From assembly GCA_038254365.1 (NCBI GenBank), contig JBBSGI010000004.1, forward strand, positions 1 to 64,000: DNA of 64,000 bases, given 5' to 3'. The notes beneath the pieces were generated by a model, which was not told the DNA's origin, ran no database searches, and saw only the letters and a list, made by a program, of their open reading frames with translations. How positions within the stretch are numbered: position 1 is the first letter of the stretch; the number at the start of each line of letters is the position of its first letter. This DNA is from JAWWPG01 sp038254365. GTDB taxonomy: Bacteria; Actinomycetota; Actinomycetes; Propionibacteriales; Nocardioidaceae. The translations under genes were made by a program, and so were the position numbers. Shown here piece by piece: positions 16,306 to 26,065 of the stretch.

Positions 16306-17498
16306 GGTGCGCCGCCTCCCAACGAGATCATCAGCGACTCCAGCGCCAACGCGGGAGCCACTTCGCCCTCCAAGGCCTCTCGGGTAGCGAAGATCGCCGC
16401 CAGCCGCGTGGCGGAGACCTCCCCCGTCGTGTGCCGGGCAATCGTACTCACTTCGGCCCGCTGCTCCTCGTTGATCAGCTGGCCCCCCGCACCGAGCTGG
16501 ACGGCGAGGACGTCGCGGTAGAACGAGGCCAGGTCGAGCAACGAACGGTCCAGGGCATCGCGGACGAAGCGCTTGGTGCGCTGCTTCTGGTTGCGCTGCA
16601 GCTCCTTGAGCGCGGGTGCATAGCCGGCGCTCCGTGCGCCACGGGCTCCGGTTCCGTACGCCGTCTCCAGATCCGCGACCTCCTTGGCGTCAAGGGCAGC
16701 GGCCCGCGGCTCACCCTCCTCGGTCGCCGCCTCCAACAGGTTGCTGGCGCAGGCCATGCACGAGCCAAGGTCGAGGAGCTGGCTGGGGATGCGCAGCACC
16801 TCGCGACGCCGGTTGCGTGTGGGCTCATCGAGCGCCAGCGCCCGAGCCCTGCCGATATGGCCTTGCGAAGCCCGAGCCGCGTACGACGCCACGGGCTCGC
16901 TCACACCGTCACGGCGCATCAGATGCGTGGTGACTGAATCAGGGGGCGGCGTCCGCAGCACCTTCGTCCGGCACCTTGAGCGGATGGTCGGCAGGACGTC
17001 CTCGACAGTGGGCGCGCAGAGCAGCCACACGGTGTGCGGCGGCGGCTCCTCGATGCTCTTGAGCAGGGCATCCGCCGCCTTGTCGTTCAACCGGTCGGCG
17101 TCCTCGATGACGAAGATCTGCCAGCGCCGCCCCGAAGGAGCGAGCGCGGCCTGTCTGACCAGCTCGCGCATCGGGTCGACCTTGATCACTGACTGGTCGG
17201 ACACCACGATGTTGACGTCCGCGTGGGCGCCACTAAGCGCCGTCCGGCAGGCCAGACACTCCCCACAGCCTTGCTGCTCGCAGAGCAGGGCCGCGGCGAA
17301 GGCCCGTGCGGCGTTGGAGCGACCCGACCCGGGCGGACCGGTGAAGAGCCAGGCGTGGGTCATCGACGCCGACGACCCGCCGGCCAGCACGGTGACGGCA
17401 CCTACGACCGCCTGTCGGAGGGCGGCCACCAGCTCCTCCTGTCCGACCAGCTCGTCCCAGACGCTGCGGCCGCCGACCGTGATGGTTGACCGGCTCAC
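16302..17498 (-). CDS. holB: DNA polymerase III, delta-prime subunit
   Basis: A 398-residue clamp-loader subunit that helps load the beta sliding clamp onto DNA. It begins WDELVGQEELVAALRQAV, with a P-loop in TGPPGSGRSNAARAFAAAL where Arg replaces the usual Walker A Lys, common in delta-prime, which need not hydrolyse ATP. The zinc module is CEQQGCGECLAC. The sensor region IEDADRLNDKAADALLKSIE and EPPPHTVWLLCAP follow the family closely. Both ends overlap neighbours by 4 bp (MFS-tmk upstream, DUF4190 gene downstream), so expression is operon-linked to topA. Confidence 0.93.
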   Translation of the reverse strand: MSRSTITVGGRSVWDELVGQEELVAALRQAVVGAVTVLAGGSSASMTHAWLFTGPPGSGRSNAARAFAAALLCEQQGCGECLACRTALSGAHADVNIVVSDQSVIKVDPMRELVRQAALAPSGRRWQIFVIEDADRLNDKAADALLKSIEEPPPHTVWLLCAPTVEDVLPTIRSRCRTKVLRTPPPDSVTTHLMRRDGVSEPVASYAARASQGHIGRARALALDEPTRNRRREVLRIPSQLLDLGSCMACASNLLEAATEEGEPRAAALDAKEVADLETAYGTGARGARSAGYAPALKELQRNQKQRTKRFVRDALDRSLLDLASFYRDVLAVQLGAGGQLINEEQRAEVSTIARHTTGEVSATRLAAIFATREALEGEVAPALALESLMISLGGGAP

Positions 17499-19510
17499 GC
17501 GTCCGCTCCGAGGTGGCGCTCGGCCAGCGACAACAAGGCGTCGAGACGGCTGCGGATGGCGCGAGCGATCGCGTCGCTGTCATGGGCGGCGTCGACCACG
17601 AGGTAGTGGTCGGGGTCCGCGGCGGCAAGCTGACGGAACGCCTCCCGCACCCGTTCGTGGAAGACCAGCGGCTCGGCCTCGAGCCGGTCCGGGGACCCGA
17701 GGCGGGCCAGACCCACGTCAGGAGCCAGGTCGAGCAGCACGGTGAGGTGCGGGCGGAGGTCGGCGGTGGCCCACCGGGCCACCTTCTCGACGTCGCGGGC
17801 GAGCAGATCGCGCCCGGCACCTTGGTAGGCCAGGGTCGAGTCGACGTAGCGGTCGGTGATCACCACGGCGCCTCGGGCCAACGCTGGCTTCACCAGCTTC
17901 TCCACATGCTCGGCCTTGTCGGCCGCGTAAAGCAGAGCCTCGGCACGGTGGTCGAGCTGCCCGGTCGAGGGGGACAGCAGGATCTCCCGGACCCGCCGGC
18001 CCATGGCGGAGTCGCCCGGCTCATGAGTGAGCACCACGTCGTACCCGTCCAGCAGCAGACCCGCCTCGAGCAGCCGGGCCTGGGTCGACTTGCCGGCACC
18101 CTCGCCGCCCTCGAGCGCCACGAATACCCCACGGGTGGCATAGACACCGCCGCTGCGCATCAGGGACTGCCTCAGCTCGCTTCGGATCGAGACTCCGGGT
18201 CGGTCGTTCATGTGATGGTAGGCAACCAGACCGACAGCGACCATGACCAGAGCCGAACCGAACATCGTGATCGCGGCTCCGTTGTAGTCCAGTACCGAGT
18301 CGTCGGTCACCTGCCATCGGTGCTGACCGATCAGCCCGGAGATCAGCGGCGCCAAGGCCAGTACCAAGGCAAGGGACAGCCGGATCAAGGTCTGGACGAA
18401 CGCGAACGTGCGCCCCCGGAAGGCGTCCTCGACCTCGAGGCCGAGCAGCGTGTAGCCGGTGATCCAGGCGGTCCCCGCGAAGAAGCCGAGCATCAAGGTG
18501 AGAGCCGTGACGATTGCCAGGTTCGCGACCACCGCGATGCCGCCGAGCAGGACCCCTGCCGCCACGAGGCAGAAGCCGAACAACCGACGGCGCGACACCG
18601 CCAGCAGGAAACGCGGCCCCCGCCACATGCCGAGGGCTAGCCCCCCGAACACGGCGGCGAACAGCAGTCCGTACCCGGGGTTGCCGCCGCCTAGATCCGC
18701 CACGTAGACCCGGGCCAGGCCGACCACAACGCCGCCCGCGGCAAAGGCCCCGGTGATCCCGAGTATCAGCCCGCGGACCAAGGGGCGCCTCGCGACGTAC
18801 ACCCAGCCCTCCCGGATGACCTGCAGCATCCCCTGCCGATCCTCGAGCGCGATCGCCGGTCCGGGCGGGATCTGGTGCAGTGTCGCGATGACGAGTCCCG
18901 AGACGATGAACGAGACGGCGTTGAACGCCAAGGAAAGCGTCACCGGAGCGTTGTTCAGCCAGCCGACGGTCGAGGTGAGCCCCTGAGTGCCGAGGGAGAG
19001 CACCACGAAGATGCCGGCGGCGGGCAGCGCAGACCCGTAGGTCGTCACGATCGACAGCTGGTTGGCCCGCTCGAGCTGGCCGGCCGGCACCAGGTTGGGC
19101 ACCGTGGCGTCCTTCGCCGGGAGCCAAACCAGGCTGATCGCCTCGACGATCACCGTTGCGACCAGCACCCACCACAAGGTGTTGACGATGGGGATGGTGA
19201 TGAAGACAGCGCCGCGAAGCAGGTCACCGACGACCAGCGTCCAGCGGCGGTCGAGCCGGTCAGCGAGGTAGCCCGCGAGGGGACCGATGATGACCGCGGG
19301 GAGGACCCGCAGCAGCAGCACGCCGGCGATCGCGAAGTTCTGGCTCTGGTAGGTGTTGGCGGCTAGCGAGCTGGCCATCGCCGTGAGTGCGAGAAGACCC
19401 AGCCAGTCGCCGAGGCTGGACAGCCCGAGCCCGATCCACAACCGGCGAAACGCGGTGATCCGCAGCACTGCGCCGGTCGAGGACGAGACGACCGGTCCCG
19501 ACGAGATCAT
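17495..19510 (-). CDS. tmk: MFS permease fused to thymidylate kinase
   Basis: A 671-residue two-part protein. Residues 1-430 are a 12-helix major facilitator domain with LRVLPAVIIGPLAGYLADRL and an Asp/Arg signature between helices. Residues 450-671 are a complete thymidylate kinase that makes dTDP from dTMP, with P-loop ALEGGEGAGKSTQARLLEAG, the DR motif in VVITDRYVDSTLAYQGAGR and the lid region. The kinase would face the cytoplasm. It starts three bases after the topA stop and overlaps holB by ATGA. The fusion is unbroken in one frame, so it is real and not an assembly joint. What the permease half carries is unknown. Confidence 0.93.
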   Translation of the reverse strand: MISSGPVVSSSTGAVLRITAFRRLWIGLGLSSLGDWLGLLALTAMASSLAANTYQSQNFAIAGVLLLRVLPAVIIGPLAGYLADRLDRRWTLVVGDLLRGAVFITIPIVNTLWWVLVATVIVEAISLVWLPAKDATVPNLVPAGQLERANQLSIVTTYGSALPAAGIFVVLSLGTQGLTSTVGWLNNAPVTLSLAFNAVSFIVSGLVIATLHQIPPGPAIALEDRQGMLQVIREGWVYVARRPLVRGLILGITGAFAAGGVVVGLARVYVADLGGGNPGYGLLFAAVFGGLALGMWRGPRFLLAVSRRRLFGFCLVAAGVLLGGIAVVANLAIVTALTLMLGFFAGTAWITGYTLLGLEVEDAFRGRTFAFVQTLIRLSLALVLALAPLISGLIGQHRWQVTDDSVLDYNGAAITMFGSALVMVAVGLVAYHHMNDRPGVSIRSELRQSLMRSGGVYATRGVFVALEGGEGAGKSTQARLLEAGLLLDGYDVVLTHEPGDSAMGRRVREILLSPSTGQLDHRAEALLYAADKAEHVEKLVKPALARGAVVITDRYVDSTLAYQGAGRDLLARDVEKVARWATADLRPHLTVLLDLAPDVGLARLGSPDRLEAEPLVFHERVREAFRQLAAADPDHYLVVDAAHDSDAIARAIRSRLDALLSLAERHLGADA

Positions 19511-19513
19511 CGC

Positions 19514-22309
19514 TCACTCCGGCGACGAGGTCGCCGCCGAAGCCTTCGCTGTCGCGGTGGCGGTCGCCTTCTTGGCCGTCGCCTTCTTGGCCGTCGCCTT
19601 CTTGGCAGTCGCCTTCTTGGCAGTGGTCTTGCGGGCGGTGGCCTTGCGCCCGGTGGTCTTCTTGGCGCCGCGCTTGGCGGCATTCTTCGCCGTCGGACCC
19701 TTGGCCCGCTTGTCGCCGAGCAGCTCCGCGGCGCGCTCCACGGTCAGCGTCTCGACCTCGTCACCGCGGCGCAGGGTGGCGTTGACCTCACCGTCTGTGA
19801 CGTATGGACCGAACCGGCCGTCCTTGACCACGATCGGCAATGCCGTTGTCGGGTCTGGTCCCAACTCCCGGAGTGGGGCGGCCGCGGCGCGCCGTCCGCG
19901 CTGCTTCGGCTGGGCGTAGATGGCCAGTGCCTGCTCGAGGGTGATGGCGAGCAACTGCTCCTCGGAGTCCAGCGAGCGGGAGTCGGAGCCCTTCTTGAGG
20001 TACGGGCCGTACCGGCCGTTCTGCGCGGTGATGACCTCCCCGGACTCCGGGTCCAGGCCTACCTCCCGAGGCAGCGTCAACAGCGTCAACGCCTGTTGGA
20101 GGTCGATCGTCTCCAGCGACATCGAGGCGAACAGCGACGAGGTGCGCGGCTTCGCGTTCTTGGGCGCGTCGTCAGGCAGCACCTCGGTGACGTAGGGACC
20201 GTAGCGGCCGTTCTTGGCGACGACCTGGCGGCCGCTGGCCGGATCTGCGCCCAGGGCCACCTCCATGCCGGTCGGGTTCGCGAGCAGCTCGCGCGCCTTC
20301 GCGACGGTCAGCTCGTCCGGTGGCAGGTCGTCGGGCACGTTGGCCCGACTGCCGTCGGCCGTCTCGACGTACGGTCCGTAGCGGCCCACGCGCACCGCGA
20401 GGTCGTCGTCGATGCGGAACGTCGACAGCTCCCTCGCGTCGATGTCGCCCAAGCCGCTCACCAGCGACTTCAGGCCCTCATGGTCGCCGGACCCGAAGTA
20501 GAACTCGGCAAGCTCCGCGGTCGAGTCCCGGCGACCGGCCGCGACCTCGTCGAGCACATCTTCCATCCCTGCGGTGAAGTTGTAGTCGACCAGGCGTGCG
20601 AAGTGGCGCTCCAGCAGTCGGACAACGGCGAAGGCCAGCCAGGCCGGCACCAGGGCCGTTCCCTTCTTGTAGACGTAGCCCCGGTTGAGGATGGTGCCCA
20701 GGATCGAAGCGTATGTCGACGGCCGGCCGATCTCGCGCTCCTCGAGCTCTCGGACCAGGGTGGCTTCGGTGTAGCGGGCCGGTGGCCGGGTCTCGTGACC
20801 CGTCGAGGTCAGCTCGGCGACCGTCAAGGGGTCGCCCTCGGCCAGGCTGGGCAGGCGCGTCTCGCGGTCGTCGCGGTCGGCGTCGGGGTCGTCGTGCCCC
20901 TCGACGTAAGCCTTGAGGAAGCCGTAGAAGGTGATGACGCGGCCGCTCGCCGAGAACTCACAAACCTCGCCGGTGGTCGCCGTGACGTCGATTCGTACCG
21001 ACACCGAGCGTCCTTCCGCGTCGCGCATCTGCGACGCCACCGTCCGCATCCAGATCAGCTCGTAAAGCCGGAACTCGTCACCGGTCAGCCCGGTCTGCGC
21101 CGGTGTGCGGAAGTGCTCGCCGGCCGGGCGGATCGCCTCGTGGGCCTCCTGCGCGTTCTTCACCTTGCTGACGTAGGTACGCGGCGCGTCCGGCAGGTAC
21201 TCCCGCCCGTAGAGCTCCGCCACCTGGGCCCGAGCGGCGGTTACCGCCGTACCCGACAGGGTGATGGAGTCGGTGCGCATGTAGGTGATGAGTCCGTTCT
21301 CGTAAAGCCGCTGGGCGACCTGCATGGTGCGGGCCGCGCCGTAGCCGAGCTTTCGCGAGGCCTCCTGCTGCAGCGTCGTCGTCCGAAACGGTGCGTACGG
21401 CGACCGCCGGTACGGTTTCGACTCGACGGAGCGCACCGAGAACCGCTGGTCGCGCAGGGCCTCGACCAGCGCGCCGGCGGCCGCCTCGTCGAGATGGACG
21501 ACGCCGCTGCCGGTGAGCTCGCCGACCGAGGAGAAGTCGCGGCCCTGCGCCACCCGCAAGCCGCCGACTCCGGTCAGCTTCGCCGGGAAGGTCTGCGGCG
21601 TCTGGTCCGCTCCACGCACGGTCGGCGAGCCGTTCGAGGTCCGTGCGTCGTCAAGGGTCTGCCCGGCATCGAAGGTGGCCTCTAGGTCCCAGTACGCCGC
21701 CGCACCGAACGCCATCCGCTCACGTTCTCGGTCCACCACGAGCCGGGTGGCGACCGACTGCACCCGCCCGGCCGACAACCCGCTCATGACCTTCTTCCAC
21801 AGCACCGGCGAGACCTCGTAGCCGTAGAGGCGGTCGAGGATGCGGCGAGCCTCCTGCGCCGCCACGAGGTCGTTGTCGATCTCGCGCGGGTGTGACACCG
21901 CCTCGGCTATCGCCTCGCGGGTGATCTCGTGGAACACCATGCGGCGGACCGGCACTGTCGGTTTCAGCTCGTCGAACAGGTGCCAGGCGATCGCCTCGCC
22001 CTCACGGTCCTCGTCGGTGGCGAGATAGAGCTCATCGGCGCCCTTCAGCAGCGACCTGAGCTTGGTGATCTGCGGCTTCTTGTCTTTGGGTACGACGTAG
22101 ACCGGGGCGAACCCGTCGTCGACGTTGACCCCGAGGCGACCCCACACCTCGCCCTTATACTTCGCCGGCACCTCGGCGGCGTTGTTCGGCAGATCGCGGA
22201 TGTGCCCGATCGACGACTCCACGACGTACCCGCGGCCGAGGAACCCCGAGATCGTGCGCGCCTTCGCCGGGGACTCGACGATGACCAGCTTGTGTCGATC
22301 AGCTGCCAC
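19514..22309 (-). CDS. topA: DNA topoisomerase I (type IA)
   Basis: A 931-residue enzyme that relaxes negative supercoils. It opens HKLVIVESPAKARTISGFLG (TOPRIM domain), with the acidic triad in ATDEDREGEAIAWHL. The catalytic Tyr is in NGLITYMRTDSITLS at about residue 340. Instead of zinc fingers, the C-terminal half carries several repeats built around RYGPYVE or RFGPYVT, as in actinobacterial TopA. A Lys/Ala-rich tail rich in KKATA units ends the protein and is a DNA-binding extension. It is the first gene of a topA, MFS-tmk, holB, DUF4190 operon. Confidence 0.97.
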   Translation of the reverse strand: MAADRHKLVIVESPAKARTISGFLGRGYVVESSIGHIRDLPNNAAEVPAKYKGEVWGRLGVNVDDGFAPVYVVPKDKKPQITKLRSLLKGADELYLATDEDREGEAIAWHLFDELKPTVPVRRMVFHEITREAIAEAVSHPREIDNDLVAAQEARRILDRLYGYEVSPVLWKKVMSGLSAGRVQSVATRLVVDRERERMAFGAAAYWDLEATFDAGQTLDDARTSNGSPTVRGADQTPQTFPAKLTGVGGLRVAQGRDFSSVGELTGSGVVHLDEAAAGALVEALRDQRFSVRSVESKPYRRSPYAPFRTTTLQQEASRKLGYGAARTMQVAQRLYENGLITYMRTDSITLSGTAVTAARAQVAELYGREYLPDAPRTYVSKVKNAQEAHEAIRPAGEHFRTPAQTGLTGDEFRLYELIWMRTVASQMRDAEGRSVSVRIDVTATTGEVCEFSASGRVITFYGFLKAYVEGHDDPDADRDDRETRLPSLAEGDPLTVAELTSTGHETRPPARYTEATLVRELEEREIGRPSTYASILGTILNRGYVYKKGTALVPAWLAFAVVRLLERHFARLVDYNFTAGMEDVLDEVAAGRRDSTAELAEFYFGSGDHEGLKSLVSGLGDIDARELSTFRIDDDLAVRVGRYGPYVETADGSRANVPDDLPPDELTVAKARELLANPTGMEVALGADPASGRQVVAKNGRYGPYVTEVLPDDAPKNAKPRTSSLFASMSLETIDLQQALTLLTLPREVGLDPESGEVITAQNGRYGPYLKKGSDSRSLDSEEQLLAITLEQALAIYAQPKQRGRRAAAAPLRELGPDPTTALPIVVKDGRFGPYVTDGEVNATLRRGDEVETLTVERAAELLGDKRAKGPTAKNAAKRGAKKTTGRKATARKTTAKKATAKKATAKKATAKKATATATAKASAATSSPE
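19545..19660. repeat. Tandem repeats encoding the Lys/Ala tail of TopA
   Basis: Tandem 15 bp units of the form gccttcttggccgtc, four near-identical copies followed by diverged ones, encode KKATA-type repeats at the end of TopA. Such tracts can change length by slippage. Confidence 0.75.
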
Positions 22310-22471
22310 GAAGGGGTGCTCTCCTTATCCGGGTCGGTGCGGGCGGATCCGCGAGGATCAGCTCTAGCGAGGCCGCTCGGCCTCGTCGGTGCGGCAGGCG
22401 CCGCAACGATGATGCCTCAGCGGGTGCCATCGGCGTTAATGCGCCTCCCGGCGCCGGGAAGAGCCGAGCCG

Positions 22472-24556
22472 TCAGGAGATTGGCTCGTCCTCCTTGAGGG
22501 ACTCGTCGAACGTCAGCTTCCAGGTGTCGGGCGACGCCAGCTCGGGCAGCGCCGCCTTGTACTGCTCGACCAGGTGCGGCCACTCCTTTACCAGCCGGCC
22601 GTGCAGGGCCACCGAGCGCGAGAGCAGCTCGCGGAACAGCTCGGGGTCACGCTTGTACCAGGCAGCGGCCGTGCCGTCAGCGGACGAGACGAGCGCGGAG
22701 TCGAACTGGGCAAGCAGCCACCACTTGAGGTCGATGTGCGGGACGTTGGCCTCCGGCCGCTCCCGCGCCATCGCCTTGACCGGCAGCACCTGGCGCACGG
22801 CCCCGGTCACGAGCGTCTTGGCCCGGGCCAGTCGGGTGGTGGGTGCGGTCGGCTCCTTGCCGCGACGTGGAGGCTTGCGCCGGCCCGCGGTCGGGAAGAG
22901 ATCGAGGTCGGTCTGAGCGCGCGAGTCGTCGTACCCCTTGCGAAGCTCGAACAGCTCGGGCAGCCGCTTCAAGACGTCGCGGTGCATCCGCTGCGGCCCC
23001 TCGAGGATGTCCTCGATGGCCATCAGGCCCATCTCCGCCGGTCCGTACTGCATCGACAGCAGGTGCTTGATCTGGGTCTCGAAGCTCTCCAGTATCAGGC
23101 GGCCACCGCGGTCGTACGGCGAGTGCAGCAGCGCCGCGATGATGCGGTTGCGTCGGTGGAAGTAGGCCTGCCAGTCGATCGTGTCGTCCTTCTCGTGCCA
23201 CGGCACGTGCCAGACGGCCACCCCGGGGAGCGTCACGGTGGGGTAGCCGGCGTCGTGCGCCCGCAGCCCGAACTCGGCGTCGTCCCACTTGAGGAACATC
23301 GGCAGGGACAGCCCGATCTCCTTGATCACCTTGGTGGGGATGAGGCACATCCACCACCCGTTGTAGTCGACGTCGACCCGCCGATGCAACCACTGGCTCG
23401 ACCGCAGCGGCTTGACGGCGAAGTTGTGACCGTGGACGGTGTTGGGCGCAGGCCCCCAGAACCACCGGTACTTGGCGACGGTCTCCCCGAAGGCGTGCAG
23501 CACCGAGCGGTCGTAGAGGCTGAACATCTGGCCGCCCACCAGCGTCGGGTCCTTGGCGAAGTCGGCGAAGGCGACCGCGCGCAGGATGCCCTCGAGCTCG
23601 CAGACCACGTCGTCATCGAGCACCAGGACGTAGTCGGCGATACCCTTCGACGAAACCTCGTTCATCACCCGGGAGAACCCTCCGGAGCCGCCGAGGTTGC
23701 CCTGCTCGATGAGCCGGAGCTTCGCCCCGAGTGCGGTCTGCGCCTCGTCGAAGTCGGGGTGGTCGACCACCCTTTGGGTGCCCTGGTCGACGACCAAGAT
23801 CTCGTCCATGATCTCGAGGACCGCGTCGTCCGCTGCGAGCTTCAGGAGCTGGGCGACGCAGAAGTCGGGGCGGTTGAAGGTGGGGATTCCGATCGAGACC
23901 GTGCCGGGCTGCAGCCGGTCGGTCTCGAAGCCCCAGACCGCCGAGTGCAGCTGTATCGGCTGCTCGGCGGCCTCGATGTCGAACCAGTACCAGCCCCCGT
24001 CGATGAAGGGCTTGAGTGGTAGCTCGAACTCCACCGTGGTCGGCTGGTTCGAGGACACGACTGCCGCTTCAGCGCGCAGCACGTGACCCTTGGCCGTCGA
24101 GCGGTAGACGATGAGGCGTCCGTACCCGGAGATCGTGGCTAAGAGCCGGACCGTCTGCTCGTCGGTCCAGCGTCGCCAGTAGCTCGCCGGGAAGGCGTTG
24201 AAGTAGGTGCCGAACGTGATCCTGCGGTCCGGGAAGGCGGTCGCACCGAGGTCCCCCGTGACCTTGCCGAACGCGCCAAGCCCCTCGACACTGCCGCCGG
24301 CGGCGCCGGCCCTGGCGCCGTAGTTGCCGGACTCACGGGCCTCGTCGGATCCGGGCGCCGGCGTATCGGGCCCCTCACTCGCGCCCGACTGGCGCGACGT
24401 GCTCTCGCCGCCGCCGAAGCTGGAGAGGCCGGTGACGTAGAGCGGTCGGATGTCGAGCTCTTGGTCGGCGCGCAGGATAGTGCGCTGGACGACGCGAAAA
24501 CCCCGGTCGCCACCGGACTCCGGGACGACGTCGCTCGCGGGCTCGGTCAAGGTCAC
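22472..24556 (-). CDS. GlfT2-like galactofuranosyltransferase
   Basis: A 694-residue glycosyltransferase resembling mycobacterial GlfT2, which polymerises cell-wall galactan from UDP-galactofuranose. The N-terminal beta-sandwich begins RVVQRTILRADQELDIRPLY. The GT-A domain has VSIGIPTFNRPDFCV, the metal-binding DDD in YVLVLDDDVVCE, and the acceptor-site motif VPWHEKDDTIDWQAYFHRRN. A helical C-terminal domain follows. GTG 24556 is preceded by GAGG; GTG 24565 is also possible. It stands alone, divergent from a sulfotransferase-like gene. GlfT2 itself is near this size, so the protein is complete. The exact polymer in this organism is inferred. Confidence 0.85.
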   Translation of the reverse strand: MTLTEPASDVVPESGGDRGFRVVQRTILRADQELDIRPLYVTGLSSFGGGESTSRQSGASEGPDTPAPGSDEARESGNYGARAGAAGGSVEGLGAFGKVTGDLGATAFPDRRITFGTYFNAFPASYWRRWTDEQTVRLLATISGYGRLIVYRSTAKGHVLRAEAAVVSSNQPTTVEFELPLKPFIDGGWYWFDIEAAEQPIQLHSAVWGFETDRLQPGTVSIGIPTFNRPDFCVAQLLKLAADDAVLEIMDEILVVDQGTQRVVDHPDFDEAQTALGAKLRLIEQGNLGGSGGFSRVMNEVSSKGIADYVLVLDDDVVCELEGILRAVAFADFAKDPTLVGGQMFSLYDRSVLHAFGETVAKYRWFWGPAPNTVHGHNFAVKPLRSSQWLHRRVDVDYNGWWMCLIPTKVIKEIGLSLPMFLKWDDAEFGLRAHDAGYPTVTLPGVAVWHVPWHEKDDTIDWQAYFHRRNRIIAALLHSPYDRGGRLILESFETQIKHLLSMQYGPAEMGLMAIEDILEGPQRMHRDVLKRLPELFELRKGYDDSRAQTDLDLFPTAGRRKPPRRGKEPTAPTTRLARAKTLVTGAVRQVLPVKAMARERPEANVPHIDLKWWLLAQFDSALVSSADGTAAAWYKRDPELFRELLSRSVALHGRLVKEWPHLVEQYKAALPELASPDTWKLTFDESLKEDEPIS

Positions 24557-24835
24557 AGTCCTCACAACGGCGTTGATGCAGCATTTTGACGGTAGCAGGC
24601 AGACGTGGGCAGTACTCACGTCACGCCAGCGACCTGGCGATTCGCGTGCCCGCCAGCCCCGTGAGCCTCGCTCCGACGACGACTCCACCCTCAGACCGGC
24701 ACCACCAATCTGACTGCAATGGTAGGGCACCGTGCGCGGAGGACGCATCCAGACCGTGGCCGTCCGGTAACACCAGGGGCCGGAGCGACCCAGCCGGTAG
24801 GGTCGCCGGTGCCACCTGGAGAGGAGGACAGCGGC

Positions 24836-26044
24836 ATGATCGCGCCGATACCCGGGGACGAGACCGCCCCGAAGCGGGTGTTCTTCCACATCGGGGCACC
24901 GAAGACCGGCACCACTTACCTGCAGCACGTGCTGCTCAAGAACCGCGACGTCCTGGCCGATGCCGGGGTCCTCTATCCGTACACCGCGATGGAGCAGTCC
25001 TTCCGCTCGGCGCACGACTTCTGCGGTACGACGTGGTTCGGGCACCCGGCGTCCCGGTTCCGCGGCGAGTGGGACCGGGTCGCTGACCTCACCCTCGGCT
25101 GGAAGGGGCCGAACGTGATCATCTCCAGCGAGCTGCTCGCCGCGGCCTCGGCGGAGCGGATCAGTATCCGCCTGGCGGCGCTCGAGCCCGCCGAGCTGCA
25201 CGTGATCTTCTCCGCTCGCGACCTGGCCCGACAGCTGGTGTCCGACTGGCAGGAGCAGGTCAAGCACCGGCACACGGTGACCCTCGAACGCTTCGTCGAC
25301 GACCTCGTCGAGCTCGGTCCGGACGCCCCCGAGCCGTTCGGTCGGCTGTTCTGGGGGCTGCACGACGCGGCGGCGGTACTCCGGACGTGGTCGGAGGTGG
25401 TGCCACGGGAGCGCATCCACGTGATCACCGTGCCGCCTCCGGGCGGCGCCCCCGACGCGCTGTGGCGCCGGTTCTGCGCCGTGACCGGTCTCGACCCGAT
25501 CGGCTACGACACCGCCGCCAAACGCTCGAACACCTCGATGGGCGTCCACGAGACCGAGCTGGTCCGCAGGATGAACCGCGGGCTCGCCAAAATGGACGGC
25601 AACAGCTATGACGTCCTGGTCCGGCTCTTCCTGGCCGAAAAGGTCCTCGGCGGCGGCACCACCAGGCTTACCTTGCCGCCACACCGGATGGCCTGGGCCC
25701 GCACGCGGTCTCAGGGCATGATCGACGAGCTGGCGACGGCGGGTTACCAGGTCGAGGGCGACTTGTCCGACCTGCTGCCGACACCGCCCGACCGCGAGTA
25801 CGTCTCTCCTAGCACGCTAACCGATGCGGATCTCGGCACTCTCGCCATCAGGGCCGCGACCGCACTCCTCAAGCGAGCCGGGAAGATGCGCCAGCAGAAC
25901 CGCGAGCTCAAGGCAGCTCAGGGCCGAGACACTTCGGTCGGGCGGCACCCGCGCGGCGCGCCGGACCTTGCCGCCGCCGGCCGACGGCTGATTTCCCGGG
26001 TGCGCAGTGGGCGCGGCGAGGGTCCGGAACCGATCGACGGCTGA
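24836..26044 (+). CDS. Sulfotransferase-like protein (paralogue A)
   Basis: A 402-residue cytoplasmic protein with the PAPS-binding loop of sulfotransferases near its N-terminus: RVFFHIGAPKTGTTYLQHVL, where KTGTT contacts the 5' phosphate. A second conserved patch, VIFSARDLARQLVSDWQEQV, holds the Arg/Ser pair that usually binds the 3' phosphate. The start is fixed by gagaggagga before ATG 24836. It faces, tail to tail, a paralogue at 26066. Whether it transfers sulfate is unproven; the neighbouring GlfT2-like enzyme makes an envelope glycan a reasonable substrate. Confidence 0.72.
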   Translation: MIAPIPGDETAPKRVFFHIGAPKTGTTYLQHVLLKNRDVLADAGVLYPYTAMEQSFRSAHDFCGTTWFGHPASRFRGEWDRVADLTLGWKGPNVIISSELLAAASAERISIRLAALEPAELHVIFSARDLARQLVSDWQEQVKHRHTVTLERFVDDLVELGPDAPEPFGRLFWGLHDAAAVLRTWSEVVPRERIHVITVPPPGGAPDALWRRFCAVTGLDPIGYDTAAKRSNTSMGVHETELVRRMNRGLAKMDGNSYDVLVRLFLAEKVLGGGTTRLTLPPHRMAWARTRSQGMIDELATAGYQVEGDLSDLLPTPPDREYVSPSTLTDADLGTLAIRAATALLKRAGKMRQQNRELKAAQGRDTSVGRHPRGAPDLAAAGRRLISRVRSGRGEGPEPIDG

Positions 26045-26065
26045 GGCTGCCGGACCTGGAGGGAC

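Noticed and set aside
19545..19660. CRISPR-like array in the topA tail
   Set aside because: The repeats are 15 bp, have no spacers and keep the reading frame; they encode a Lys/Ala tail.
20096..21685. A very long plus-strand open frame opposite topA
   Set aside because: It lies wholly antisense to a clear topA, and its translation is low complexity (Arg, Gly, Val and Leu rich). Such frames are common in high-GC genomes because third codon positions are G or C.
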